A stretch of 64,000 bases of DNA from contig OX637335.1 of assembly GCA_951799405.1 (NCBI GenBank), positions 17,116,342 to 17,180,341 on the forward strand, written 5' to 3'. This document shows, piece after piece, positions 10,593 to 22,138 of this stretch. Numbering within the stretch: position 1 is the stretch's first letter; the number at the start of each line of letters is the position of its first letter. Both the position numbers and the translations under genes were made by a program. Origin of the DNA: Agapetus fuscipes (lineage: Eukaryota > Arthropoda > Insecta > Trichoptera > Glossosomatidae). The notes below the pieces were generated by a model, which saw only the letters and a program-made list of their open reading frames with translations, made no database searches and was not told where the DNA came from.

Positions 10593-11043
10593 AATAAGTA
10601 TGGGTAGTTATAGTTATAAGAGTCCTCATAGGTATAGGTAGGTAGGATCGATAATTGTGTATAAGTGTAGAATTCTCTAGGCTAAGTAGGTACTTGTTAT
10701 AATTATAGGAATTCTGTATTACATTTGTAGGTAGGATTTTGGTTGTATCTCTAGGTAGTACGTGAAGCGTCGAGAAGTAATAATTACTCTGGAACCGTCT
10801 AGCAACTTTGGTTCTAGATCATACTGCTCTACAGAGTATAAAGGTGCGAATGGCCTGCAGAGCGGGCCAGTATCGTAGCGACTAACAAAGACATCGAAGC
10901 CATCTGATCAGTGAACCGAAACCAAGTAGAATAATCGAGAAAGTAGTGTGAAAATAAATTTTGTAACTGTGTAAAATAAATAACTATTGAAGAAGACCTG
11001 TGTATTTTTAATTTGAAGACAATTGAACCCTAATTTCGTAACA
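10580..11043 (+). repeat. Gypsy-1 3' LTR lacking its first 10 bases
   Basis: Aligns without visible mismatch to 4803-5266. The first 10 LTR bases are replaced by integrase coding sequence at a short ATA-rich microhomology. Confidence 0.93.
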
Positions 11044-11084
11044 GTATGAAGCCAAAGATATATTTTATATATACATTATTAAAG

Positions 11085-11452
11085 GTATATTGTGTGGGAG
11101 CTTTCCAGATTTCAGAGACTTCAGAGGTCTATGACACTGGTTGTAGTGCCGCAGAGGTGTTGGCGATGTCACGGTTGATGTCTTGATTCTTTGTAGCAGG
11201 GCTGGTAGCTGTGTATTTTTTGTGTTTCGTTGTGTTTGTTTTGATACATCGAAAGGTATTGGTTTTGAATAGGACAAGGTTAAATTGGGATCGGAACACA
11301 GGTACCGGAAACTCGTTCTATAAGCGGGCAGTTTGGCAAAGCAATGAGTCGTAAAAACACCAAGTTTTCATAGTTTTGATATCGACTGCAAAGGGATGAA
11401 TGTGAGCCGTTCTACGAGTTGCCTTTATTGTGACGAGAGAAAGAGGTATAAA
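11085..11452 (-). mobile_element. LINE-J 3' end fragment
   Basis: Minus-strand translation gives a degenerate RT C-terminus resembling the LINE at 31062-31470 (both read like DINR near their end). The last ~70 bp (TCTGCGGCACTACAAC and onward, minus strand) recur as the 3' tail of two SINE-B copies. Confidence 0.55.
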
Positions 11453-12285
11453 TGAGGATATTTAATGTCAACAGACACAATTATATGTTTTATTTGTACG
11501 TATGCTGGAACTCTCATCGCACCCTGCATTTACATATTACGAGACAGAAATACCCGCAGCATAAGGACGCTCATACTTTGCTTAATTTTTTCACAATTAA
11601 TTTGAAAAGTTTCCGTGAAGTTAAAAGAAACTGCATTGCAAAACGAGAACTCTAACGTCAGAGACGGGCCCATAAATCTAAAAGTTATGTTTGGATGCTC
11701 GAAGCGGTCGCATACAGCGATTTAAACGTATTTATATTCACAAGTAAGGGAGAACACCTTACGCTTAACACTTTATGAAAAGTGGATGTTGTTTATCCTG
11801 TTATTGAAGCAAATGGTTCTCATTTATTGTTAGGACTGAGCTAACACTACCGTACCTATAATTCTGGCTTTTTTATATCCGTGGCGTAGTTCAAACCCAG
11901 GCCGTCTGACTTTGAACGAAAGCGTTCTACCAACTATCCTATGTTCCGGAAAACCCATATTCTAAACATTTTATTCAGCCAAAAATCCAATAAAGGTGAC
12001 CAATACTTCCACAGATGCGTCTTCACTTTGTTCTGTCTTTGCATATCTTTTTTTTTCATCTCTTTAATATTCATAACATTCCTCATCCATACTCTTCCCT
12101 TATTTTCATTCTGTAGGTTCCAGTCTTAATGGTTCCATTCAGTCAAACGTCATCACTCCCTTAATGCATACTTTTTCTATATCACTCTGCAGGTTTCAGA
12201 TATTTGCAATCTCGTTTATTGGATAAATTCATTATTTTCTCTATCGTCCTCTTTCACGCGTACCTACCTTCAAGCTTCCCTTGAT
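11453..12285. other. Unassigned AT-rich stretch
   Basis: No supportable gene. Open frames of about 60 codons are low-complexity. Confidence 0.4.
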
Positions 12286-12826
12286 AGTCTAATCTAATCT
12301 TATCTAAGTTGCAAATGCATATAAACATTTAAAGATCATTTTAAATGCATGCCGTCAAACATACATGTGTAAGTTCGCGTTTACAAATGATGCATGTGTA
12401 CTACTTTTCAAAAACCAAACATCAAATGAACATAAGCAAACAACTTTGGCCGACCATCCCTGCAACAGGGGTGACATTACGCTGCCTTAGTTCTTGTTTG
12501 CCGAATAGACTATTGAGCGAATTTCACATGAGCAATGTTTGCATGTGTTCTGGACCAATGTGCCTTATGAAAACAGGAAATTGATTTAAAAAGTATTTAA
12601 AACAACTTTCACATTATCGAGTTTTACGTTTTTTCTTAGCTCAGATTGTAAACGCAACGCAACGCAACGCAAAAAAAAAAAAAAACGCAAGTAGTTGTGT
12701 AGATTAAAAAGTCAAATTTGACAGAATTGGTCTATACGGCAAACAAGAATTGGGGGAGCGATCAGCAAAGTGAACCATTTTTTATTGCATAGGTGGTCAG
12801 CCTCATACCAACCTCTAAATCAAGGG
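12286..12826 (-). repeat. R1 copy split by a MITE
   Basis: R1 occupies 12286-12478 and resumes at 12765-12826 with its 5' end. The interruption is the TIR element at 12479. Confidence 0.8.
12479..12764 (+). mobile_element. M1 MITE with ~30-bp terminal inverted repeats
   Basis: The ends carry inverted TTCTTGTTTGCCGNATAGAC, and the element sits inside R1. Its interior (TTTTTTCTTAGCTCAGATTG) recurs at 33541 and 48735. It also carries a CGCAA microsatellite and a poly-A run at 12655-12690. Confidence 0.75.
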
Positions 12827-13371
12827 ATAGTCATTTTCCAAATTCAATGGATTTCCGAAAACTGATTAGGTAGTTTATGTTTGCAACTTATTGAATTTTA
12901 ACGAAATACATTGAAAAACGATTTATTCCAAACGTTTCCTAGAGATTTTGAGAATTTCCATACATTTCCTAGAAATTCAGATTAAAATATGTTTGCATAC
13001 GTTTCCGGTAACTAGGCATACCATATATTATTGTACGTTCGGTACACAACATGTGTATACCTCAATATCCGTTCCACTGCTCGCGTTTATGGATTAATAT
13101 TTCAGCCTACGGAAATTTAGCCGTTGCACCTAATGCTCTAGCACAAACAATATCGTAAAATTATGCATTGATGATGTGGGACGCTGTTTGTGTAACAATA
13201 TTGGGACTTCATCAGTAGCAATTAATATGCTATACTGCACGAGTATCCTTAATTGCAGAATGCGTATTAAAGTGTGTTCTAGGAATTCATGAAACTTAAA
13301 GAAATACAACTTTTTACCTCTTATTGTAAAATTTAAAACGAATTAAGTATAAAAACCATGATAGAGTTGTA

Positions 13372-14015
13372 GGACCATGGTCTAATGTTTAACACTTCTG
13401 ACTCGTAAACGGAAGGTTGTGGATTCGAGGCTTAAAGGGTACGGCACCAAAAGGGTTTCGCTAAACTACATATGTCCTGCTGACGTCGCTACAAGGCGAC
13501 CACTGCGCTCTGCCTCTGCTGTCAACAGGACCAAATAACCCATAAGAGCAAATACCTCTAATTTTGCGGACAGGAGCTTTGAGGTAGCTGGGCCAGTTAC
13601 CTGGAACAAGCTGCCTGTCGACCTTCGCTCTGACCAGCCCACCATCACCTTCAGATGAGGACTTAAGAAAATGCTGTTTTCGAAGAGCCACGGTGCCCTT
13701 GAGATGGTCTGTGATCATTAAACGGCGCCACCGGAAATAAATCATCCAACATCATCATCATTGACTCCCGCCGGAGCACAAAAAATATACCATTTATATT
13801 TTCAAATATGCTATTTTCTGGGTGAAAAATTCATATATATTTACGAAAGACTGGTCACTGAAGGTCCATCTAGCGTTACAGCACCTGGGTCTTGCTTGAG
13901 AATTGACGCTTTCTAAAGCGACAACCAAGCTTGCAGAGGGCTCTTGAGCTGTGATACACACAAAAACAGCGCCCACCAAATAAATCATCCTAGTATTATT
14001 ATTACTATAAAGTAG
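13372..14015 (+). repeat. SINE-B copy split by a LINE 3' end
   Basis: The tRNA-like head at 13372-13432 has a B-box-like GTGGATTCGAGG, and the body and tail are at 13768-14015. The tail reads ACCAAATAAATCATCC then ATT repeats. A LINE-L 3' fragment interrupts between them. Confidence 0.7.
13436..13767 (+). mobile_element. LINE-L 3' end with RT C-terminus
   Basis: The plus-strand frame reads an RT C-terminal signature (FEVAGPVTWNKLPVDLRSDQ) typical of CR1/RTE-like LINEs, broken by stops. The 3' end is GGAAATAAATCATCC followed by CATCAT repeats. A second copy is at 62289. The final ~60 bp resemble the SINE-B tail. Confidence 0.75.
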
Positions 14016-14383
14016 ATGTTGCAACATTGCCAAAGATCACCCTTATATCTACAATCATCGATCTTGGATGACAACTTTTTCTGAGAGTTAAGTTTGTGTC
14101 ACTTTGGTATGGAAAAGAGACTGTTGATGAAACCGTAAATCCTACAGAAACTTGATCTTCTCTAGATTTCTTTTATATGCACTTAGATTCCTTTTATCCA
14201 GGGTACTTGTTGTATAATAGAAAGGGGGCAAGAGTTGCAGGAGCAGATGTTCATCTGTGTGCGTGTTTTTTAAATACACAAACGTCATCGCGTGAATTTA
14301 TTCATGTCTGTATTTGTACGCACAAGGAATTTAGGATATCTTACAATGTTAAAAATACCAACAATTGAAAGTTTTACTTAATT

Positions 14384-14460
14384 TAGAGAGCTCTTGAGCT
14401 GTAAATCAAACAAATAAAAAACAATGCTCCTCAAATAAATAATCCAATAACTTTTATTTT
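14384..14460 (+). repeat. SINE-B 3' fragment
   Basis: GCTCTTGAGCTGTAAATCA followed by CAAATAAATAATCC matches the SINE-B end. Confidence 0.55.
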
Positions 14461-14599
14461 GTATAAAGCGTTTGTTCAACAACTTCACAAAGTTTTGTAT
14501 GGAATTTTTGTTAAACCTAAAAACGGTGCAACTCTAAACTATTCGATATTAATTTTAATACGCTTTTTACACAATATTTTGCCGTATTTATTGTTCATA

Positions 14600-16053
14600 T
14601 ATGTAACTATTTCATACCACGCGAATATTATTTTCAATATCAGCAGGTACGCATTAATAAGATAGTAAGCTCTAGAAAAATAACGCGATTCGGAATTCCG
14701 CAAGGCACCGTCCTTGGACCAATATTGTTTATTATTTATGTCAATGAGATATTCTCTCTGCCGATCACATCCTCAATCCTGTCCTTTGCTGATGATACGG
14801 CTATGATTGTGAGGGGAGGGTCATGGGTAGAGGTGGTTCGCAGAACGAACGTTGAATTAACCATACTTAAAAATTGGTTCGACAAAAATTTCCTGTCTCT
14901 GAATACCGAAAAAACAAATTTTATTCCATTCTCTCTCTACAATAGGGGTCTTCCTTTTTCACTTAGTATAGCAATACATAGCTGTACTAACTTCTTGGTC
15001 AGTGGAACTGCGTGCTCCTGCTCATGCCCCCTAATTTCTCAAGCGGAAAGTGTTAAATATCTAGGTATTAAAATAGATTCCAGAATTAGATGGAAGGAGC
15101 ATGTAGAAACAACTATTGAAAGACTAAGGAAAATTTACTATGTATTCCGCAAAATTAGAGATATTCTAGAGGTAAAAACTTTGAAGTCTACCTATTTTGC
15201 GCTTGGACAGTCATTGATGCAGTATGGAATGGTCGGATGGGGCGGCACATTTAAAACAACACTCGAGCCTCTTAGGGTGGTGCAGAGAATGGTTATCAAA
15301 ATAATGTTAAAGAAGCCTTTCGACTATTCCACATTGCAATTATATCATGACTTTCCGGTGCTAACAATTGACCAATTGTATAAGAGAGCGGCTCTCTACC
15401 AAGTTCATAAGGATTACTTTATCCACGGATATAATCCGGGGGATATTGTAATCCCGAGTGGTAGATCGCGTAGAGAGTCGCTTATAATCAAAGTTCCTAG
15501 AAAGAATACAGCAACCGGCCAACATCACTACGATTATTTGGGTGTAAGGTGGTACAATGCACTTTTTTCCAGGTATAAGCATGATAAGCACGCAGATCCT
15601 AGGGCCATTAAGTACATGATCAGCAAATATTTGAAAGAGGTGTAAATAGTTGAGTGTTTATATTTGATTGGTTTTTTGTATATTATTCTTATCATTATTA
15701 TTTTTGTTATTTTTTTCATATATCTACATGTGTGTATATATGTATAATTCCTATTTCTGTATTTTCTATTTAAACATGTTACCTCTTTATGTTATTTTAT
15801 TTTATTTTTTGTCTTTCTGTTTTTGCTGAGTAAATGACTAAATGGTGTATATATTATTTTTGTTTTTTATGATTTTTATCTATTAAGTGATTAATTTTAA
15901 GTTAAGATAAGTTGGAATCCTCCCCAAAACACAAGCTATGCTTACTTTGGGGAGTATTTATTGTAATTAGATTTTAAAAATTTATTTTTATTGTAATACT
16001 TTGTACATATTGATAAAAAACAATAAAGACCTTATGAATTATGAATTATGAAT
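14600..16053 (+). mobile_element. 5'-truncated non-LTR retrotransposon (LINE)
   Basis: Contains the reverse-transcriptase C-terminal half followed by a ~400-bp 3' UTR, an AATAAA and a terminal run of TTATGAA/GAATTAT repeats. A repeat tail with a missing 5' end is the usual product of target-primed reverse transcription. Confidence 0.85.
14641..15645 (+). CDS. LINE reverse transcriptase, C-terminal fragment
   Basis: An open frame of about 334 codons starts inside the RT domain; no true start codon remains. Visible motifs are the RT finger/palm signature FGIPQGTVLGPILFIIYVN and the catalytic FADDT box about 40 residues later. The thumb reads YLGIKIDSRIRWKEHV. A long C-terminal region (GRSRRESLIIKVPR, LGVRWYNAL) has the form seen after RT in Jockey/CR1-type elements. 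Endonuclease, ORF1 and the first half of RT are missing. Coding probably extends in frame to about 14600, but homology there is weak. The remaining frame has no stop, so the insertion is not ancient. Clade (Jockey or CR1) is not settled. Confidence 0.85.
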   Translation, partial: QQVRINKIVSSRKITRFGIPQGTVLGPILFIIYVNEIFSLPITSSILSFADDTAMIVRGGSWVEVVRRTNVELTILKNWFDKNFLSLNTEKTNFIPFSLYNRGLPFSLSIAIHSCTNFLVSGTACSCSCPLISQAESVKYLGIKIDSRIRWKEHVETTIERLRKIYYVFRKIRDILEVKTLKSTYFALGQSLMQYGMVGWGGTFKTTLEPLRVVQRMVIKIMLKKPFDYSTLQLYHDFPVLTIDQLYKRAALYQVHKDYFIHGYNPGDIVIPSGRSRRESLIIKVPRKNTATGQHHYDYLGVRWYNALFSRYKHDKHADPRAIKYMISKYLKEV

Positions 16054-16213
16054 ATTTCTCTCGATATTACTCCATTAATCTAGTACTTGTTTGCCATGGA
16101 CGAAAGGTAAATTTGTAGAGCAATATATTGCAATTAGTGTAGAGCACCCTTCATGCCTTTCTCGTGACCGCACGCACCCTCCTGAAGGCTTGGCCACCTT
16201 CGTAAAGCTTGAA

Positions 16214-16275
16214 AGGGTGGCCAAAGGTGGCCAAGGGTGGCCAAGGGTGGCCAAGGGGGGCCAAGGGGGGCCAAG
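16214..16275 (+). repeat. GC-rich 10-bp tandem repeat
   Basis: About six copies of GGCCAAGGGT/GGCCAAGGGG. The purine-rich strand is the plus strand. Confidence 0.9.
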
Positions 16276-16494
16276 GACACTAAATTCACTCAAATTGGCG
16301 TCGCCAGCAAAGTGACCGCGAAACCAAATTTGATAGGACACATAAATGGCTTTGAAATATCATTATTACATTTATTTTTGTTACGAGGTAAAGTGCTCAT
16401 CGTTTTTGTGCTTGTATCCATTTATCATTCCACTAAGGGTAGTCAAAAGCTCCGCGGATATGTTTTTTTGTCTCATTCACATGTCCGTCGCTGA

Positions 16495-16590
16495 GTGCCT
16501 GTAATTTTTAAGACAATGTCATTAAAAGTTCATCTTTGAATCAAATGGTAGATAGGCCAAACAAGCCTTGGGTGAACACATTGTATCAAT
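16495..16590 (+). mobile_element. M1 MITE, right half
   Basis: Shares TTAAGACAATGTCATTAAAA, TCATCTTTGAATCAAATGG and CCAAACAAGC with the M1 copies at 19800 and 48735. Confidence 0.5.
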
Positions 16591-16908
16591 CTCTTTATGA
16601 AAACTCTTTCCTAACTGTTATTTTTCAGATTCTAGCCACGTGTGTGTACTTTAAGCTTATGTGAAACATAAATACAATTAGTTTATGTGAGAAAAAACAA
16701 ATATAAACTGCACGAATTGCCACCTTTAAGTTAAGCTGAATATGTGCTGACTCACTGGCTTGAGAAATCATGGATAAAACATTTTATTGGATGTCACTTC
16801 TCATAATAAGTGAGCTAATTATAAATAATTGCTCATAACAAACTTCTAAACCACAATGTTTTTATACTTTTGGAGTGTTTCCTCTCGTAAAAATAGGAAA
16901 AAGGTGCA

Positions 16909-16998
16909 TTTACCTGAAAAGCCCATGTTACATCATATTTTACCTGAAAAGCCCATGTTACATCATATTTTACCTGAAAAGCCCATGTTACATCATAT
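16909..16998 (+). repeat. Three perfect 30-bp tandem repeats
   Basis: The unit begins TTTACCTGAAAAGCCCATGT, and the three copies are identical with no spacer. Confidence 0.97.
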
Positions 16999-17027
16999 TT
17001 TAATGTCACGTTTTCAGTTTTACCTTC

Positions 17028-17228
17028 AATAATAATAATAATAATAATAATATTAGGCTGATTTATTTAGTGAGCGCTGTTTTTGTGTGTATCACACCTC
17101 AAGAGCCCTCTGTGAGCTTGGTTGTCACTGTAGAAAACGCCAGTTCTCAAGCAAGACCCAGTTGCTGTAAGGCTGGATGGACCAAGTGACCGGTCTTTGG
17201 TAAAGGTATATGATTTTTTTTCTGAACA
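17028..17228 (-). repeat. SINE-B copy, head missing
   Basis: The tail (AAT repeats, then GGCTGATTTATTTAGTGAGCGC) is at the left and the SINE-B body follows to GGTCTTTGGTAAAGG. Confidence 0.75.
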
Positions 17229-17385
17229 AATACAATACTTGTATGCAACTTCTTGCTTTTTTGCACACAAAGGGTTCAAATTTGAACACCTAATTGTGAC
17301 ACCTATTTAACTAACACCTTTTTATTTCGCATTTAACAATTTTTGTTCCTTGACATATATTTTGATAATGCATAAAACACATTTT

Positions 17386-17545
17386 CTGTAAAAATGACTC
17401 ACTATTGCCAATGACCCCTTTTTCAGGGAAAAACGGCAATGAATTGCATGGTTTGTTGTCATATGAAGTCTGGTTTTTGTTTTGTCAGTACACTGCATGT
17501 GCGCCATGTCTTTTCTTATGAGCGCGCATTTTATTTGAATTTTTG
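17386..17545 (+). repeat. Diverged R1 copy
   Basis: Retains TTGCCAATGACCCC, CAGGG, GGCAA and CTGCATGTG in R1 order. Confidence 0.45.
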
Positions 17546-18246
17546 AGTTTATTAGTTGATCAATTAAGAATTAAAAAATATATTACATGCTTTTTAACAT
17601 AAGTCTAAGAAGGTAAGTAGATAATTTAAAAAATATTTTTACGAATTAAGTTTTGAGGCTGAAATTTTTTCTTTTGTGTCAAAATAATTGAAAGGCATGT
17701 CTACTCTCCTCTCCTTTTCAACTCAATAATATAGTGTTGCCATCATGATATTGGATACCAGACTATTGGATAAAATGTATGGAGGTCGATATTTCTCAGT
17801 GCCTCGGGCCTTCATTACTACGATCCTGGCAACTCCAAACTTGACGTTTAAACTCAATCAGAGCGTTTACCGAAACATCTACTAGCTCACCTATTGAGTT
17901 GTTTAGTTTCCATACAGTTTTGGTAAAACGCTTTCGTTGAGTGCGAAGTTAAAGTTTTGTACTTTCGGTAGAGGCAGCTTCAGCCAGTGTGCCCTCTGAC
18001 AATGGATTCGTCCGAAATACTCTACAAGGCTTCGATGGGAATAATGGTAATTGTGGGATTCTAGGAAAAGCAGCCCTGAAAATATAGCTTTTCTATGAAA
18101 AGGCTTTTGAAAATAGTTTAACTAATAATGCAATGTAGCTCTTAATTTTTTTAGATTATATATGAAAATTTAAAATGATGCCGTTCTACGAATCAAAGTC
18201 TTGTAAGCTATAGTAAATGATCCTGATATGAATAAATGATATATAA
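17546..18246. other. Unassigned AT-rich stretch
   Basis: No gene or recognised repeat seen. Confidence 0.4.
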
Positions 18247-18517
18247 ACGGGCCGAAGTCTAGTGATAATGCTTCGGATTCATAAATGGATGGTCGTGGGT
18301 TCGATTCTGGCAAGCACAAAAAAAAGTGCTCTTCGCTGGGTTGAAAAATTCGTACACCTTTAACAAAGACCGCTAACCAAAAGTCCATCCGACCTTACAG
18401 CAACTGGTTCTGGTTTGAGAATCGGCGCTTTCCATGGCGATGACTAAGCTCGCTCTTGAGGTGTGATACACACAACAACCGTGCTCACCAAATAAATCAT
18501 CCTAATATAATAATTAT
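18247..18517 (+). repeat. SINE-B copy, full span
   Basis: Degenerate tRNA head with B box GTGGGTTCGATTC, the SINE-B body, and the CACCAAATAAATCATCC tail. Confidence 0.8.
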
Positions 18518-19131
18518 GAATAGCCATGTATGTATCGGAGTAACCAAAGGGACAAAGCTATCAGATTATCTAAGCTTACAAATTTAAACGTACCTGAGTT
18601 GAAGTCAGTAAGGTAATTCTTTGTCAGGACTGAATAACCGCTCAACAATGAAACGAAATTTGAAATAATAATCCTGATTGTGTCAAACCGAGTCTTCCCG
18701 ATTTATAAGTCTGCACTTCACTAATAATTTATAATCTTTAATAGCGTATACAAAAGGGGAACAGCTCATTTGTATCAAAATTATAAAAAAACGTAGAACT
18801 ACAATATAACTTTTAGCCTCTACGCTGCCTAGCCTTTTTCCGAGCAAGTCTCTACGGTGCTACACTATTGGAAAGTGTAAGCGTTTAACTCCATCCCTCA
18901 TAGCTTCTGATTGCCTAATACTTTACGCCCTCAACGTTGAAATGCATCTAATGGAAGCTACGCCACGGAGAGAAAAGTTAATTGTTAACTATTGTTGGAT
19001 GCACTGAGTCTACGACTATTGTTAGGTTGTACTCTTGTTAGCTAGGGAGTGGAAGGAGAGGGGATATTGGGATAGCTGAATACCGATTAAGATTTTTCTA
19101 TAAGCGTTGAATACAACTGTTTTTTTTTCGC

Positions 19132-19458
19132 AACTGCACTACACATATAGTGTAACTTCTTGCCTGCATTATCCCGGAACGGGTCGCTATGTGACGATTC
19201 GGAACCTACCTATTTATTGTAACGGATAATTGGGCCGGCATGGCACCAACCACTTCAGTTGAGATGGGGGTTTTCCAGATGCTAAGAAGGCTGGTTCTCA
19301 TTTTTTGTGAAAGCCTTGCCGTTATTTATTTTGGGTTTGAAATAAACACTGTAAATTATTAGAAATAAACACACATTTCTGACACCCTCTGTGGTGATCG
19401 AACCGTTGCTTTCGGCATGGAATGCAATCATTCTAACAACTGAGCTATTGACCGGACT
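19132..19458 (-). repeat. SINE-A copy
   Basis: The 3' end (ACATATAGTGTAACTTCTTG) is at the left and the tRNA head (CAACTGAGCTATTGACCGG) at the right. A SINE-B in the same direction abuts it. Confidence 0.85.
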
Positions 19459-19580
19459 TTTAACGACCTTGATCATCGCTACAAAGCGCCAATTCTCAAG
19501 CAAAACCCAGTAGTTGCAAGGCTGGATGGACTTTTGGTGACGGGTCTTTGGTAAAAGTATATCAATATTTACACCCAGCG
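19459..19580 (-). repeat. SINE-B body fragment
   Basis: ACAAAGCGCCAATTCTCAAG to GGTCTTTGGTAAAAG, without head or tail. Confidence 0.6.
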
Positions 19581-19799
19581 ACAGACCGTTTCCCAGACAC
19601 GTCTTTTCATTTTCAAGGGTGTTTCTGTTGAACTTATTGAAAGTCTATTCTATTTATATAAAAATTCAATAGAAAAAACAAAGTTTCAATTTACTTTTAT
19701 TTTATTTTTTGCTCTAACGTTTTCTCTCCTGAAGTTGCCTTATTGCAAAACGTTAAAAAAAAGTGTATTAAAACTTTGTTATGTCTTTTGAATTTATAA

Positions 19800-19925
19800 A
19801 CAAACACGTTTGTTTGTGTTTTAAGTTTTTTTCTTGGCTCAGGTTGTGTAGAATGGGATTCTTAAAACAATATGATTGAAAAGTTATCTTTGAATCAAAT
19901 GGTATAAAACCAAACAAACACTAAA
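19800..19925 (+). mobile_element. M1 MITE, right half
   Basis: CTTGGCTCAGGTTGTGTAGA through ACCAAACAAACACTAAAG matches other M1 copies. Confidence 0.5.
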
Positions 19926-20520
19926 GAGATGAACTGAACACCTAAGTACTTCAAGTATATTGAAGCAAATTTTGAATATTTACAAGAATAATAACTTCAC
20001 AGTTAAAAATTATTTATCAGATATATATTTATACGAACCGTTATAAGAGAACTTATATTTTTCTCGACGTTTCGTTAGTGACGTAGCTAACGTCTTCAGG
20101 AGTTACCCCCTCTACACGATAAACACTTTTTGAATACCGTTTTTTTCGAAGCGAATCCCGGCATTACAAACGCCCACATCTAGGGCTGAGTATCTACCTA
20201 CTGCAGTAACTCTCACTAAAACTAGTGATGTGGTTACAGTCGCTTTACGGTTACAAGCATAGACTACTAACTGTACGGTTACAAGCATTTAAATGCCCTT
20301 TCCAATGCTCATAGCTGCACGGAATTCTGGTAATTTAATTTATACCAACTGGAACGTGTTGATGAAATGAAATTATTGAGAAACCGGGATCTAAATACAC
20401 GCGTGAATGCTTCGCAACACTTATTTAATTGAATTTGGTTTTATGAAAACATTTTGATTACACATTCGTAAAATAAATAATTGTGATGTGATTAAGCATT
20501 AATAAAATAATAATAATAAT

Positions 20521-20757
20521 AATCTAAGTTGCAAGGATATATTAATTTAAAGCTCTCAGATGTAAGCCCACAAACCAACAAGTGTAGTTCGCGCTTACAA
20601 ATGCTGAATGTGTACTTACAAATAAAATCCAAACCTCAAATGAACATTAACTCTACAACTTTTGCCGACCTTCCCTGACACAGGGGTGACATTGGCAAAG
20701 TGAACCATTTTTTACAGTATGGGTGGTCAGCCTCATACCAACCTATAAGTCAAGGAA
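20521..20757 (-). repeat. R1 copy, near full length
   Basis: From AATCTAAGTTGCAAGG to CCAACCTATAAGTCAAGG, covering tail to 5' end. Confidence 0.85.
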
Positions 20758-21433
20758 TATGAATAAAAAATTACATTTAAATATATAAAAGAACAAAACC
20801 TTACAAAGAAATCTATACAAAAAAAGTCAGAAATTTCCTATGCAAAAAATGTAGCAAATTAATACACCAACATTAGAAATCACCATTGCAGATTAGCTGC
20901 CACTTCTTCCTGTCCTTGCACACTTCTTTCATTTCATCCAGAGTCATAACCTTTTTCATGCAAGTCCATTCATATTTTAAATATATTTTTTAGTATTCAA
21001 TCCCTATGTTTCACCAATATTGCAATAATTTGTTTTTTATTTGTTATTACTATTATTATTTTTATTTAACTAACATATTTTATTTTTATTGTATTCAAAT
21101 TTTTAATTTCATTATACCTAACAATAATGCATTTTTGAATCTTACATTTGTGTTTAAAAAAAAAAAATTTTTTTGTCTATGAATTTTGCTTTTGTTTTGG
21201 AAAAAAAGTTGTTTTGAAAATTGTTTTGAAAATTATTTTATAAAAATATATTTGTAACCATTCTGCTCTTGAAGATGCCTCATTAGGCGAAAATATTCGA
21301 GCATAAACAAATAAAATAAAGTGAATTAAAACAATGTTTTACCATTTATATTTTTAAATATTTATAAAAATGGACTTTCACTGTGTTAACAGATCAACAC
21401 TAAAAAATATTTTTAGTATTCAGTTATAGCAGT

Positions 21434-21665
21434 TATTGGTTTGCAGCTAACCACTCATGATGTACAAAATGGTTCACTTTGCCGATGTCACCCCTGTTTC
21501 CGGGAAGGACGGCAAGAGTTGCAGGGTATATGTTCATTTGAGATTTGGATTTTTTATTTTGTAGGTTCACATGCGGCATGTGCAAGCGCGAACTTGTACG
21601 TGTCTGCTTGTGAGAATGCATATAAAGTGAATCCTCAATGTTACATATCGTTGCAACTTTGCATT
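21434..21665 (+). repeat. R1 copy
   Basis: Full R1 body; the microsatellite tail is reduced. Confidence 0.8.
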
Positions 21666-21704
21666 AGAATGAGGAAAGGTTTAAGTCTGCAGAGTTATTA
21701 AAAG

Positions 21705-21930
21705 TCCACAACGCAACTAAACTACACATAAAGTGGATCTTCTTGCCAGCGTTATCCTCGAAGAGGAGGGATGTGGTGATTCGGGACCTATTTATTTTTA
21801 CGGGCAAGTGGCTTACCTCACATCAACACCGAAACGGAGAATCCTTTTTAACATCATCGATGCGATTCGAGCCCAAGCTCACGGCATGGAATGCAAACAC
21901 TCTACCAACTGATCTATCGACCGGACGATT
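21705..21930 (-). repeat. SINE-A copy with internal deletion
   Basis: Both ends are present, but about 100 bp of the middle is missing. Confidence 0.7.
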
Positions 21931-22138
21931 TTACCTATTCTTTTTCTTCAAAAATCCCACGATTCATTTCTCGGTAGGAATAAATATCTTATTTCCAAGA
22001 AACATTTACTTCAAAGCCTTCAAAGCAAGAAGTATATTTCTTCTGAAGCGGCCTCTCCACATATTTTTGCCGGTACACAAAGAACCCATCGGGAAGCAGT
22101 ACATATCTTCAAAAAAGGGAGCATGTATCGCTTTTTAG

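Larger units (their letters stand above)
4793..11043 (+). mobile_element. Gypsy-1, Ty3/gypsy LTR retrotransposon
   Basis: A 6.25-kb element flanked by a 4-bp target duplication GTAT (4789-4792 and 11044-11047). The order is LTR, primer-binding site, gag, protease-RT-RNase H-integrase, LTR, as in Ty3/gypsy elements. There is no env ORF. The LTRs appear identical over their shared 464 bp, implying recent insertion. The copy is defective: pol carries a frameshift near 8660, and a deletion fuses the integrase coding region straight to the 3' LTR. The deletion removed the integrase C-terminus, the polypurine tract and the first 10 bases of the LTR. The intact 5' LTR start shows that this deletion came after insertion. 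Confidence 0.95.

Noticed and set aside
13461..13745. 94-codon minus-strand frame
   Set aside because: Lies antisense to the LINE-L RT C-terminal remnant, which reads sensibly on the plus strand.
16075..16341. Open frames on both strands around the GC-rich repeat
   Set aside because: They are open only because the 10-bp tandem repeat lacks stops; the peptide is pure repeat.
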